Source of the DNA: Opitutaceae bacterium
GTDB lineage: Bacteria > Verrucomicrobiota > Verrucomicrobiia > Opitutales > Opitutaceae
Length of the DNA: 64,000 nucleotides
Assembly: GCA_005792355.1 (NCBI GenBank)
Contig: SXSC01000059.1
Span: 1 to 64,000, forward strand
Direction: 5' to 3'
In this document: piece after piece, positions 26,585-37,004 of the stretch
Layout: every line of letters begins with the position of its first letter
Position numbering within the stretch: the first letter of the stretch is position 1
Notes under the pieces: model-generated
Told to the model about the DNA's origin: nothing
The model's input: only the letters and a program-made list of their open reading frames with translations
Database searches by the model: none
Translations under genes and position numbers: made by a program

Positions 26585-29419
26585 TTACTTGAAGGAGAGG
26601 GAGACGCGTTCCAGCAACGGCGAGCTGCCGGCATTCGGAGAGATCAACCGGGCGCGATACTGGATCCACCCTCCGCGCGATCCGTGGTCGATTGGTCCGG
26701 GACGCTCCCACCAGGTGTCGCGCCCGCGCGGCCCGGTCCAGGCGGCGTCCGCGAGGGCCGCTTCCGTGGCGGCGGTGCGCACCTGAAAGTGCACGGCCGT
26801 CCCGTGCGGCGTGGCGGCGGACCAATCGATCGCGGCGAGGCGCTCGTGGGCCGGACTCTGAAAACTCATCGAGACATAGTCCTCATGCAACGCGCGGTCG
26901 TAGGCGTTGCCCGGATCGCGCAGGTTGAGGCCGGAGGGACCCCGGCCGAGCACATCCCAACGGCGTTGGGGTGAGAATCCGTCCTTGCCTCCCCAATACA
27001 ACATCGACTCGGTCACGTGGCGGTGGGGGAGGGGATCGACGGTCGAACCGGATCGGCGGTGATTGGCAAAGAAGAGATCGAGCCAGCCATCGCCATCGAA
27101 ATCCAGGGCCACCGACCCGGATGACCCATGGGTGGGGAGTTCCGTGCGCGGCCGCCCGAGAAATCCATTCTTCCCTCCCCAGTAGATGAGGGAAGGGCGG
27201 TTTCCGCTCACCTCTCCGCCGTAACTGCAGAAAACGATGTCGAGCCAGCCGTCGCGGTCGAGGTCGGCGATCGTGTTTTGATAGGGCACATACGATGGCA
27301 ACGCGACCTGATTGGCCCGGCTGAATCCGGCGGGCGATCCATAAAGGATTAACGAGGTGGTTTCGGTGCCGTCGGGCGGTCCGCGCTGGGGCAGGAGCAG
27401 ATCCAGCCACCCGTCGCGGTTGAAATCGGCCGCCGAGACATACATGAGCGCGTCGGGGCGCCCGAGGTCGATGACCGTACGTTCCAGCTTTTCGTAGCCC
27501 GCACCCGAACCCCACCAGAGGGTGACAGTTCCCTCCTTCTCCTGGGCCGCGATGTCCAGCCAGCCATCCCGGTTTAAATCGGCGAGCAGCGGCCCCCGGA
27601 TCTTCGGATTCTCACTCGGGACAATCGTCCGGCGATCGCGCCGGAAGCCCTCGGACGAGCCCCAGTAGATCGGAATTCCTCCGCGCGCCGGATTCTTCGG
27701 GTCGGTGTTGTTGCCTCCGGACACAATGTCGAGCCAGCCATCCCGGTTGAGATCGGCCAAGCGCACACCGCCGTAGGCGGATGGCGCGGTGATTTCCGTG
27801 GTGGCACTGAAGCCGGTTGGGCTTCCCCAGTAGAGCGAGATTCCCGCCGGTTCGTGGGGCACGCCGCCGATGAAGTTCTCCCGGGTCAGCGCCAAGTCGA
27901 CAAATCCGTCGTCATCGAGATCCGCATGACCGTGGCCAAAGACTTGATGCGTCGGGATCGTGAGCCGGCGGGCGGCGGAGAAGTTGCGCGTGCCGTCACC
28001 CCAATACACGTAAGTTTCCGATGGGCCGTCCCGAAAGCCGCCCTCGTTATTGAAAAAAACAACGTCCGGCTCCCCATTGTTGTCCACATCGCCAATCGCA
28101 TTGCCGACACTGCCGGCCGTGCGCAGCTGCGTGTGGTCGCCATAACGGAAGCGCCCGCGATCACTCCAGTAGACATAGGAGAACAGCTCGTTCTGATTCG
28201 TCACGTTCTGGTGGCTGAAGACCAGTTCCGGAAAGCCATCGCCGTTCAGGTCGCCCGCGCTAACTCCGCTCGCGCCCAGCGTCGGGAGGAGCGTCGCCTT
28301 GGAAGGATCAAACACCCCTTTGTCCGAGTGGAAGATGATCGAGTCCGTCCAAGTCGCCCCGCCGGTCGCAGCGTAATTTGCCACGACCAGATCGGCGTAG
28401 CCATCGCGATTGAGATCAACCGCACTCAGTCCGTACGGTTCGGAAACCGGCAGGACCGTCGCATGGTCGAAGTCGAACCGGCCGCCGCCGGCCATGATCA
28501 CGGTGACCGCGCCCGGTCGCCCAAGGGCGAGGTCGAGGGTTCCGTCGCGATTGAAGTCGCCCAAGGCGACGACGTTGCCCGGGGTGGAGTGCTGCTCGGT
28601 GGCATTCCCGGTGGCGAAGTCACCTTTGGCGGACCGGAAGACATGCAGCAGTTGTGGCGTCTGGACAACGAGATCATCGCGACCATCGCCATCGATGTCC
28701 CCCGTGGCCAGGGATCGCGCTGATTCGCCCCCGAGCGGAAGCTTCAGCCGACGGGCCTGATCGAATCCCGTCGGGGAATTCCAGTAGATGAGACTGACCT
28801 TTCGTTTCCTTTTGTCGGGACCCGAGGCATCGATCCACTCGCAGGCAATTGCGAGATCGGGCCACGCATCGCCATTGAAGTCCCCGGTCACGACCGCGCG
28901 TCCGCGGAACGCCGGCAGGGCCGTGCGGGCGGTGGCCGAGTAGCCGCCGGACCGCCCCCAGTAGATCCAGGTGTCCACCTCCTTCACATGGCTGTCGGCC
29001 GCGTTGGTGACGACCAGGTCGTTCAAGCCGTCGCGATTGAGATCAGCCACGAGACCGGCAGCCGAACCGCCTCCGGGCAGTTGAATCCGCTCGCGGCCAT
29101 TGATGTGTCCGCCGCGATTCAGGTAGATGTAGGTGTTCTCCTTTTCGGTGTGCGCGTGGCCGGAGGGTACGATCACATCCAGAAACCCATCGCCGTTCAG
29201 GTCCCAGCGATTGATGAGCTGGATCCGGCCTTGCGCCGAAACGTAGAGATTGCTGCCGGCATCGAGCATCGAACCCTGCCGAAACTGCTCGAACGTCGAC
29301 TGGGTCCAGGTGGTGGCGGCGGAGGCATGACTGGGCGCAGCCAGGCTGGCCGCGAGAGCGAACAGGGTGGCGATCGTACGAGCGGCCGGGAACCGGTGGG
29401 CGGGAGCGGGGCAATTCAT
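26585..29419 (-). CDS. FG-GAP/VCBS repeat secreted protein, paralog of 20585-23488
   Basis: 14 DxNxDG-type motifs; N-terminus WTQSTFEQFRQGSMLDAGSNLYVSAQGRIQLINRWDLNGDG parallels WRQSSFAEFAQGTFSDAGANTYVSAAGKIQTVNRWDFNGDG. Confidence 0.92.
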   Translation of the reverse strand: MNCPAPAHRFPAARTIATLFALAASLAAPSHASAATTWTQSTFEQFRQGSMLDAGSNLYVSAQGRIQLINRWDLNGDGFLDVIVPSGHAHTEKENTYIYLNRGGHINGRERIQLPGGGSAAGLVADLNRDGLNDLVVTNAADSHVKEVDTWIYWGRSGGYSATARTALPAFRGRAVVTGDFNGDAWPDLAIACEWIDASGPDKRKRKVSLIYWNSPTGFDQARRLKLPLGGESARSLATGDIDGDGRDDLVVQTPQLLHVFRSAKGDFATGNATEQHSTPGNVVALGDFNRDGTLDLALGRPGAVTVIMAGGGRFDFDHATVLPVSEPYGLSAVDLNRDGYADLVVANYAATGGATWTDSIIFHSDKGVFDPSKATLLPTLGASGVSAGDLNGDGFPELVFSHQNVTNQNELFSYVYWSDRGRFRYGDHTQLRTAGSVGNAIGDVDNNGEPDVVFFNNEGGFRDGPSETYVYWGDGTRNFSAARRLTIPTHQVFGHGHADLDDDGFVDLALTRENFIGGVPHEPAGISLYWGSPTGFSATTEITAPSAYGGVRLADLNRDGWLDIVSGGNNTDPKNPARGGIPIYWGSSEGFRRDRRTIVPSENPKIRGPLLADLNRDGWLDIAAQEKEGTVTLWWGSGAGYEKLERTVIDLGRPDALMYVSAADFNRDGWLDLLLPQRGPPDGTETTSLILYGSPAGFSRANQVALPSYVPYQNTIADLDRDGWLDIVFCSYGGEVSGNRPSLIYWGGKNGFLGRPRTELPTHGSSGSVALDFDGDGWLDLFFANHRRSGSTVDPLPHRHVTESMLYWGGKDGFSPQRRWDVLGRGPSGLNLRDPGNAYDRALHEDYVSMSFQSPAHERLAAIDWSAATPHGTAVHFQVRTAATEAALADAAWTGPRGRDTWWERPGPIDHGSRGGWIQYRARLISPNAGSSPLLERVSLSFK

Positions 29420-29424
29420 CTTGC

Positions 29425-32388
29425 TCAGAATTTCGCGCGGACGCCGACCGTCCAAGCCTTGCCATCGAGATCATAGGTTTCGACGTAGTTCCGATTCACC
29501 GTATACCGCGTGTCTTCCGGCTCCCCGGTGATATTGTTGCCCTCGACGTAGATCTTCCAGCCGCTCTTGAACTCGTAGCCGAGCGAAACATCGACCGCTT
29601 CGAGCGTGTCGCGGATGTAGTCGACCCCGGGTCCGCGGCGATCGAACACGGTCACCTGCGAGCCCGTGTAGTTGTAGCCGGCCCGCGCGCTGAAACCCCG
29701 CTGCTCCCAATACACCTGGGCGTGGAAGATGTGCTTCGGTTGGTTCTCCACGCGGGAGAAATTTTGGAAACCGGTCACCGTGTAGGGGCTCGCGGCATTG
29801 GCAAAAAGGGGTGCCTTTCTCGTGCCATCAATGTAGGCGTAATTCGTGTTGAAGCCCAAGCCGCTCAGCCATCCCGGCAACCGCTTGAAACGATGCTGCC
29901 AGATGGCTTCCACGCCCCTGATCTCCTGAATGACGCCGTTTTCCGGCCGGCTCACGCGGAAAAATACGGGAGCTCCGGCGTTGGTGCGCAGGGGAAGTCC
30001 CGTGATCGGGTTGATCGCCGGCTGATTGGTCAGGCGGGCGATGGGCGCACCGATGTAGTTGTCCATCTTTTTGTAGAAATATCCGATGGAAACCAGGTTG
30101 CCACTGCCATAATAGTGCTCGAACGACAGGTCGAGGTTGTCCGACCGCTGCGCGCTCAACTGCGGATTGCGCACCGTGATGTCGATGGTGTTCCCGGTGA
30201 TCAGGGAGTTCGGATCCACGACTGCGAGCGTCAGACTGGTATCAACCGGGATCAGGCTGTCCCAATCGGGGCGCGACAGCGTCCGCGACCACCCGGCGCG
30301 CAACACGTCGTTCTGGGTGAAGCGGTAGATGCCGATGACACTGGGGACCATCGTGCCGTAGTTGGGTTGGTTCGTCACGTCACGAAAGACCATCGCGCCA
30401 CGGTTGGCTCGTGACGCCGGCCAGCGGTAGGTCGCATCCGTCAGTTCGTAACGCAGGCCGCCGACCAACCGCAATTTCCTGATGTCCAGGGTGCCCATCG
30501 CATACCCCGCCCACACGTTCTCCTCGATTTTCGCTTGAATCTCGGCCTCCTCCTGCGCCCCGGTCACCTGATTCTCACGGAAAAGCGCCGGGTTGTCGGC
30601 GTTGGTGTCCAGATAGCGGGTGAAGGCCAGATCGTTGGCCACGAAACCGAGATCCTGGAACCGATCATACGTGGAAAATCCGACGGTGCCGACGGTGGCC
30701 AACGACGCGCCCGCGGTGGCCGTGAATCGCCGGCTCTGGCCGGCGTTGGCGCGGTCTTCCATCCGGCCCTTGAAACCGGTCTTGAGACTGAACGGTTGGT
30801 CCGCCTTGAAATCAACCTTCCAGTCCGCGTTGAAGGTGAGGTTGTCATCCGTGTTGTCGCGCGCGCGCCGCAGCACGTCGGTGACCGGGTACGCCGCGAC
30901 GTTGTTGAACAGATCGGTGGTGCCGGCGCTGAGCGTGTAGGCGGGGAAGACGCGATCGCGGGTTCGGTCCCAGCTCCAGGCGACGTTGTTGAAGTTGGCC
31001 TCGTACGTGAAATCGTATTCCGTCGCCGTGAAGCGGGACTGGCCGTAGGTAATTCCATAGGTGAAGAGGCTGTTGCCGGCGGTCGTCTCCCCTTTGACGG
31101 CCAGCCGGATCTGTTCGAAATCCCGGTCCGGACGAATGCGGTCGCGTTTCCGAACCCGAATGCGGCCGACCCCGGCGGCCTTCAAGCCCGAGGCCTCCGT
31201 GAGATTGTTGGCCGCGACATCGCGAAACTGCAGCTGCACCCGCGGGCGATCATCGAATTTTTCCGAACGGTTGTACCAGCCCTTGAAACTGAGGCGGGTC
31301 GTGTGGGACAGCTTCCAATCAAACGAGGCATTGAACGCCAGTTCCTGCGACTCCTCGTACTGCCGGTTCGGATTGATCTCATTCACCAGCGCCGGGGCCC
31401 CGGTGAGGGCCTGGTTGGGGTTCACGTAGGTCACGTTGTACTGTCCGAACTCCCGGGAATAGTCCTTCCAGCTCAAATTCAGAAACACGCCGGCGGTCCG
31501 GGCCTGGTTGAAAACGTCGCCGTAGGTCACACTGCCGGCGTAGCCGGAGCCACCGTATTGGTGAGTCCGATACTCCCCGGACACCCGGGCGATTCGCTCC
31601 CGAAAATCGAAGGCATTCGCGGTTTTGAGATCAACGCGGCCGCCGATGGCATCGCCGTCAAGGTCGGGGGTCGGAGTCTTGATCACTTCGATGCCCTGAA
31701 TCACCTCGGTCGGAATGTTCCGCAGGTTGATCCCCCGCGTCTGCCCCTGGTTGCCGTATCCGGTGAGGCCGACGGCCGCCGACGGCAGGGCATCACCGTC
31801 CAAAACCACCGAATTCAGCTTTCCCTCCATGCCCCGGATTGACACCAGCCCGTCGTCGCCGCCCGCGACATTTATCCCCGCCAGGCGATTGAGGGCCATG
31901 CGCAGATTATCGTCCGGCATTTCGCCAATCGAATCCGCTGAAATCACGTTGGCAATCCGGTCGGATTGCCGCTGGCGGCTGAGCGCCACCGCCTGCTGGC
32001 TGGCATAAGTGGACACGACAAACTTTCCCATGGTGACAATCTCGCTCTTGAGTTGCACGCTCACCTGGACCGGCACGCCTTCGCGCACTTCGACCGCCTG
32101 CGTCCCTTCGGCGTAACCCAGCGAACCAACCGCCAGCGTCCTCGATCCGACGGGTACGTTGTTGAGGCGGAATCGTCCGCCATCATCCGTCGCTGTGAAC
32201 AGATTCGTTCCCACGATCTCCACTCGTGCGCCCACCACATTGCCGCCTTTCATGGCGTCGATCACCACGCCTGCAACGGTGCCGACGGTTTGCCCCAAGG
32301 CGGAAAAGAGCATTCCGGCGAAGGCCGCCGCCATGATCAGGAAGCGGTAGTGACGTGACAGCCGAGAGCAACGGTGGCGGGATTTCAT
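29425..32388 (-). CDS. TonB-dependent receptor (carboxypeptidase-regulatory-like domain, TIGR01782-type)
   Basis: GTVAGVVIDAMKGGNVVGARVEI; plug LNRLAGINVAGGDDGLVSIRGMEGKLNSVVLDGD; C-terminal KAWTVGVRAKF. Confidence 0.93.
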   Translation of the reverse strand: MKSRHRCSRLSRHYRFLIMAAAFAGMLFSALGQTVGTVAGVVIDAMKGGNVVGARVEIVGTNLFTATDDGGRFRLNNVPVGSRTLAVGSLGYAEGTQAVEVREGVPVQVSVQLKSEIVTMGKFVVSTYASQQAVALSRQRQSDRIANVISADSIGEMPDDNLRMALNRLAGINVAGGDDGLVSIRGMEGKLNSVVLDGDALPSAAVGLTGYGNQGQTRGINLRNIPTEVIQGIEVIKTPTPDLDGDAIGGRVDLKTANAFDFRERIARVSGEYRTHQYGGSGYAGSVTYGDVFNQARTAGVFLNLSWKDYSREFGQYNVTYVNPNQALTGAPALVNEINPNRQYEESQELAFNASFDWKLSHTTRLSFKGWYNRSEKFDDRPRVQLQFRDVAANNLTEASGLKAAGVGRIRVRKRDRIRPDRDFEQIRLAVKGETTAGNSLFTYGITYGQSRFTATEYDFTYEANFNNVAWSWDRTRDRVFPAYTLSAGTTDLFNNVAAYPVTDVLRRARDNTDDNLTFNADWKVDFKADQPFSLKTGFKGRMEDRANAGQSRRFTATAGASLATVGTVGFSTYDRFQDLGFVANDLAFTRYLDTNADNPALFRENQVTGAQEEAEIQAKIEENVWAGYAMGTLDIRKLRLVGGLRYELTDATYRWPASRANRGAMVFRDVTNQPNYGTMVPSVIGIYRFTQNDVLRAGWSRTLSRPDWDSLIPVDTSLTLAVVDPNSLITGNTIDITVRNPQLSAQRSDNLDLSFEHYYGSGNLVSIGYFYKKMDNYIGAPIARLTNQPAINPITGLPLRTNAGAPVFFRVSRPENGVIQEIRGVEAIWQHRFKRLPGWLSGLGFNTNYAYIDGTRKAPLFANAASPYTVTGFQNFSRVENQPKHIFHAQVYWEQRGFSARAGYNYTGSQVTVFDRRGPGVDYIRDTLEAVDVSLGYEFKSGWKIYVEGNNITGEPEDTRYTVNRNYVETYDLDGKAWTVGVRAKF

Positions 32389-32492
32389 GGCGACGTTTTT
32401 TTGGGGTGAGGTTGGCGGATCAGGAGAGCGAGGAGTGAAGGTGGTGACGCGCCCGAATCGCCGGCGCCCCGGCGGCGGGCCGCCAGCGCGGC

Positions 32493-34010
32493 CTATTTGA
32501 GGTGGGCCCGGCGGATTAATCGCCCAACGATTTCCTTCAGCGAAGTGGGATCGTCCCGGCGGCCCTTCAGATCCGCCCAGAGCGCCGCGGTATAAGTGGC
32601 CGCGTCGGGCTCACTGGTGAATTTCCGCCCGGCGAGCGGCCCGGACTTCTGCCGGCCCGCCGCACGCAGGAAGCGCTTGCTCCATTCCAGTTCGGGCATG
32701 AGCACCGAGTAGGCGCGCACCGGATCCAGGTTCGTCGTGAGCGTGCGCCTGCCGTCCGGCGAGGCGGACTCGGTCGCGACGAAACCGGACCAGGCGGTTT
32801 GATCGGGCGAGGGCCCGGCCAGCGCGTTCAGGTAGGCGGTGATTTCCCCGCCCGTGAGCGTCGTGCGGACGGTGGCGTGGCCCCGCTGACCGCCGGTGAG
32901 AAAGAGCGCGTTGACATCGACCGGGCCCGCGGGAAGCGCGTTGCGGATGATGTGCCCCGGGTGACAGAAGGCGATGTCGGTGCCGGCCTTCACCCGCAGC
33001 GCTTCCGCGGCAAGCCAGGCCATCTCGAATCCGATCGGCGTGTCGTTGTTCAGGACAAACTCGGTCGCCTCCGGAGCGATCGCCTGCTCGCGCGCCCGGA
33101 CCCACGCGAGAAAATCGGCATCCGGCGCGATGGCGTCATGTTTCATTTCCACCAGCGCGCCCTGGTGGCTGATGATTTTCTCGGTCGCCAAATCGATTTC
33201 AATTTCCAGCCGGCCGACAAACCGGGCGTTCGACCCGGCCTGCACCAGGATTGTGCCGCGATCCGCGAGCACGATCGGCGCACGCAGCGCCTCGTGGGAG
33301 TGGCCGGTGACAAAAATATCCACCGCCGGCGCCCGGCGGGCCCACTCGGTCGCCGCCCGGCTGCCCAGGTGACACAACGCAATCACCAGATCCACTTCGC
33401 GGTCCAGCCGCTCGGCCTCGATCCCAAGCCGCTGACCGGATTCCTCCAGATTCAGCGTGCCTTCGTCCTGCGGCGTGATCATCCCGATGATGCCAATCTT
33501 CACCCCGTTGCGTTCGACGATGCGCGCCGGGGCGAAGATCGATTTTCCGGCCGGGTCCACGCGATTGAGGCAGACGAACGGCCGGCCCATCGCATTCTCG
33601 TACCGGCGCAACCAGTCGAGCCCCTGATCGTTGTCGTGATTTCCCAGCGTGACGGCATCGTAGCCGATCCGCCGCAGCGCCTCGTAGGTTGCGACGCTGT
33701 GGGTCTTGAAGGCAAACAGGTCGCCCTTCTCCGCCACATCGCCTGCATCGAGGAGGAGCACGTCGCTGCGCCCCGCTCGGACCTGGGCGACATAGCCCGC
33801 GACATACGGCAGACCGCCGACCCCTTCGTAGCCCGGCCGCACATGATCGTGCAGGTCGTTCGTGTGCAGAATGAGCAGGCGCGCCGTCGCGGCCGACGCG
33901 CCCGGCAACAGCGCGACAAAAAAAACGATGAGCGAAACGGCGGCCCCGGACTTCCGTAGGAACCGTAAGGGCGAGGGCTCCGTCGCGCTACGACTGGTTG
34001 AAACTTCCAT
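32493..34010 (-). CDS. bifunctional metallophosphatase/5'-nucleotidase (UshA-like)
   Basis: LLILHTNDLHDHVRPG, LLDAGDVAEKGDLFA, LGNHDNDQGLD, VTGHSHEAL motifs; signal peptide. Confidence 0.92.
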   Translation of the reverse strand: MEVSTSRSATEPSPLRFLRKSGAAVSLIVFFVALLPGASAATARLLILHTNDLHDHVRPGYEGVGGLPYVAGYVAQVRAGRSDVLLLDAGDVAEKGDLFAFKTHSVATYEALRRIGYDAVTLGNHDNDQGLDWLRRYENAMGRPFVCLNRVDPAGKSIFAPARIVERNGVKIGIIGMITPQDEGTLNLEESGQRLGIEAERLDREVDLVIALCHLGSRAATEWARRAPAVDIFVTGHSHEALRAPIVLADRGTILVQAGSNARFVGRLEIEIDLATEKIISHQGALVEMKHDAIAPDADFLAWVRAREQAIAPEATEFVLNNDTPIGFEMAWLAAEALRVKAGTDIAFCHPGHIIRNALPAGPVDVNALFLTGGQRGHATVRTTLTGGEITAYLNALAGPSPDQTAWSGFVATESASPDGRRTLTTNLDPVRAYSVLMPELEWSKRFLRAAGRQKSGPLAGRKFTSEPDAATYTAALWADLKGRRDDPTSLKEIVGRLIRRAHLK

Positions 34011-34043
34011 CAACCGTCCGTTTTACAGCTGGGTTTGGCACCA

Positions 34044-34068
34044 AGTTTTCGCGGCCGCCGCGAAAACT
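34044..34068. repeat. perfect intercistronic hairpin (11-bp stem, 3-nt loop)
   Basis: agttttcgcgg-ccg-ccgcgaaaact, between TonB receptor stop and nucleotidase start. Confidence 0.8.
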
Positions 34069-36914
34069 CAGTAGGTGAAGTTGATCCCGAGCTTGTAGTC
34101 GCGATCAAGCAGGCGGCTCGAGCGCAGCAGGCTCTTCACGCCGTAGGTATACTGCTCGGGCTCCCGGGTGAGGTTGCGCACGGAGCCCGTGATGGAGTAG
34201 TGCCCGCTGATCCGGTAACGGAACAGAAAGTCGTAGCTGCCGCGGGCCAGCCGGTACTGGTCGTTGAGAAACGCTGTGCCGATCGAATAGAGCTGCTCAT
34301 CCGCATAACTCCACGCCACGCGGCCGGAAAACCGGGCCTTCTCGTAAAAGAACGTGACGTTGTAGATTTTATTCGGCTGCCGGAAGAAGGGCAGATTTTC
34401 GCCGGGCCGGGTGGGCACGATGACGTCCGACGAGATCCGAGTCAGGTTGGCGTCGATGCCAAACCCATCGAACGGGGCCGGGAGAAATTTGAAAGGCAGG
34501 TAAAGGGTCAGCTCAATGCCATTGACTCGGGCGCTCTGGGCGTTGCGCCGACCGCTGAGGCTGAGGCTCTGCAGGGAAATCCCGCTGTGGGAGACGTCAC
34601 GGAGGATTTCCGAATAGGTGTAGATCGGATTGTCGATTTCCTTGCGAAAGGCCGCCAACGCCACCGTCGCGCTGCCCTTGAGGTACCATTCGAACGACAA
34701 GTCGTAGTTTCTCGCCTGGTACGGCTTGAGGGCCGGGTTGCCGATGCTCAGCGTGCCGGTGAAAGGGAACGCCGGGTTGAGCGCCGCCGCCCCGAGGGCG
34801 TCGTAGCGGAAGTTGGCCAACGGCCGTGAGTCTTCATACGCCGGGCGGCCGATCGTCTGCGTGGCAGCCGCCCGCAGCAGGGCGCGCTCGTTGAAGCGGT
34901 AGACCGCCTGAAGGTTCGGAAAGATCTCATCGTAGCTGGTGGTGCCCGAGGTCGGAAACCGGCCGAGCAGCGTGGTGCCGGCGGAACGGGCTTCGACCGC
35001 GCGAATGGTGGCGTCCGTCTTTTCCCACCGCAATCCGGCCAGCAGCGTCAGCTTGTTGAGCTTGAGGCTGCCCATCGCGTACGCCGCGTAGATGTATTCG
35101 TCGATGTCGTAGTCGTCCTCGATCGAGTTTTGCGCCTCCTCCAGCGGGATGGGCCGGACCAGGCTGCGGTTCGCGGCGATGAACCGGTCAATGCCCTCCC
35201 AGTTGAGCAGGAAGCCGCTGTTGAAACGACCGTCATACACCGGCACCGCCGGGCGGACCATGCTTGAATCCAACCGCCAGCTCGTGACCGGCTCCACGCG
35301 CCGCGACTCCAAATCGGTGAGCCGCGCGCGCTGCAGGTACTTGACGCCGGTCTTGAGCCAGCCCGGCCGGCCCAGCAGGTTGGTGGTGTCCCAGCGCACG
35401 TCGAGCTTGGCCGTTGATGTCTTCTCATCGACGACGCCCCAGTCGTCACGCGTGCGGCGCAGGGGATAGGTGGACGGCAGGTCGATGGCGGGATCCACAT
35501 CCCAGCGCTTGAAGTCGAAGGCCCCGAAGTCGAACTGCACGGGTCCCGTGTTGCCGGTGGCGTTGCGAAACTCGCGGGACTTGTCGTACACGCGGTTCTC
35601 CTTGGCCGCGGAATGCGTCAGCAGCGGTTCGATGGTGAACGCGCCCAAGACCTTCTGCAAACCGGCCGAAATAGTGAACAGATTCTGATCGTATTGTCGG
35701 CGCAGTTCGCGTCGCTCCGTCCGCGCCCCGGCGCCGGCAAAGGTGCCCGCGGTCGGAGAGGTGAACGTCACCCGGGCCGCCGAGTTGTCGACACTGATGT
35801 TGGTTTCGAACCGGTTCTCGTACTGGGACGCTGCCGAAAAATTGGGGCGGATGAAGAGCCGCAGGCTGTTGTCCGGCCGGTACTCGAGGTTGAGGTTGGC
35901 CCCGTGGCGCTCGTTGCTGCCGTGCTCCGGCTTCACCTGAAAATCGTTCGGCAGATAGCGGTTCTCGTTGTTGATCGCGCGCAGATTCCAACTCGCCTGC
36001 ACCCAGTTGTTTTCGAAAAACCGCTTGTCATAACTCGCGCCGGCCAGAAGGCCCCAGCGATTCCCCGGCCCGAACAGCGTGGAATAGCTCACCTGCGCAT
36101 CGAGGTTGGTCTTTTCGCCGGTCTCATTGTACAGCCCGTTGATCGATCCGGAAATGAAGCGTCCCTTGCGATCGAACGGGCTGGCGGATCTGATCTTGAG
36201 CGTGCCACCGAGCGAGTTCGCATCGAGGTCGGGCGTGGCGCTCTTGACGACCTCGATCTGCGCGATCTGCGAGGCGTTGAGCGTATCCAAGGGAGTGGCA
36301 CGGCCGAGGCGCGTGCCGCCCGGAGACGCCATCGTGGCATCGTCGAGCAGCACCTGGTTGAGATTCGGCTCGACCCCGCGGATGCTCACGTAGCGCCCCT
36401 CCCCCTGGTCGAGGGACAGATTCACGCCCGGCAGGCGCGAGACGGCCTCGGCCACGTTGCGGTCGGGCAGGTTGCCGATCGCGTCCGAGGAGATGATGTC
36501 CGAGATGTTGGTCTGGGTGCGTTTTTGTTGCAGCGCCCGGGCGCGACCTTCGCGAAATCCTTCGACGACAAACTGCTCCAGTTTCACCACGTCGGCACCC
36601 AGCTTGATGTCAACCGCCGCCGCCCCGGTGGCCGGTACGCTCACCGCCTGCGTCTTGGTCTCATAGCCGACGAAGTCCACCTGCACGGTGTAATTGCCGG
36701 CGGGCACGTCGGAAAAACGGAAGCGGCCACCGCCATCGGTCGACCCACTTCGGCCCAGTTCCACGAGCGTGACGGTGGCGCCCGGGAGGAATCCCTGGGT
36801 GGCCGACTGCGAGACGACGCCGGCGATCTCACCGGCCCACGCGGGCAACGAAGCCAGGGCGAGACCGAATGCGACCAAGAGGGCGCGGGTAATGGAGTTG
36901 GACTGAGTCTTCAT
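34068..36914 (-). CDS. TonB-dependent receptor (carboxypeptidase-regulatory-like domain, TIGR01782-type)
   Basis: GEIAGVVSQSATQGFLPGATVTL; SRLPGVNLSLDQGEGRYVSIRGVEPNLNQVLLDDA; C-terminal LDRDYKLGINFTY. Confidence 0.93.
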   Translation of the reverse strand: MKTQSNSITRALLVAFGLALASLPAWAGEIAGVVSQSATQGFLPGATVTLVELGRSGSTDGGGRFRFSDVPAGNYTVQVDFVGYETKTQAVSVPATGAAAVDIKLGADVVKLEQFVVEGFREGRARALQQKRTQTNISDIISSDAIGNLPDRNVAEAVSRLPGVNLSLDQGEGRYVSIRGVEPNLNQVLLDDATMASPGGTRLGRATPLDTLNASQIAQIEVVKSATPDLDANSLGGTLKIRSASPFDRKGRFISGSINGLYNETGEKTNLDAQVSYSTLFGPGNRWGLLAGASYDKRFFENNWVQASWNLRAINNENRYLPNDFQVKPEHGSNERHGANLNLEYRPDNSLRLFIRPNFSAASQYENRFETNISVDNSAARVTFTSPTAGTFAGAGARTERRELRRQYDQNLFTISAGLQKVLGAFTIEPLLTHSAAKENRVYDKSREFRNATGNTGPVQFDFGAFDFKRWDVDPAIDLPSTYPLRRTRDDWGVVDEKTSTAKLDVRWDTTNLLGRPGWLKTGVKYLQRARLTDLESRRVEPVTSWRLDSSMVRPAVPVYDGRFNSGFLLNWEGIDRFIAANRSLVRPIPLEEAQNSIEDDYDIDEYIYAAYAMGSLKLNKLTLLAGLRWEKTDATIRAVEARSAGTTLLGRFPTSGTTSYDEIFPNLQAVYRFNERALLRAAATQTIGRPAYEDSRPLANFRYDALGAAALNPAFPFTGTLSIGNPALKPYQARNYDLSFEWYLKGSATVALAAFRKEIDNPIYTYSEILRDVSHSGISLQSLSLSGRRNAQSARVNGIELTLYLPFKFLPAPFDGFGIDANLTRISSDVIVPTRPGENLPFFRQPNKIYNVTFFYEKARFSGRVAWSYADEQLYSIGTAFLNDQYRLARGSYDFLFRYRISGHYSITGSVRNLTREPEQYTYGVKSLLRSSRLLDRDYKLGINFTY

Positions 36915-37004
36915 GGGATGATGGACCGGAGATCTTTCAGGTTGGGGATGGTGTGCTTGAAATCGGCGGAGGGCCGCGGGATCGAGTTGGACCGCGATGC
37001 CCGG

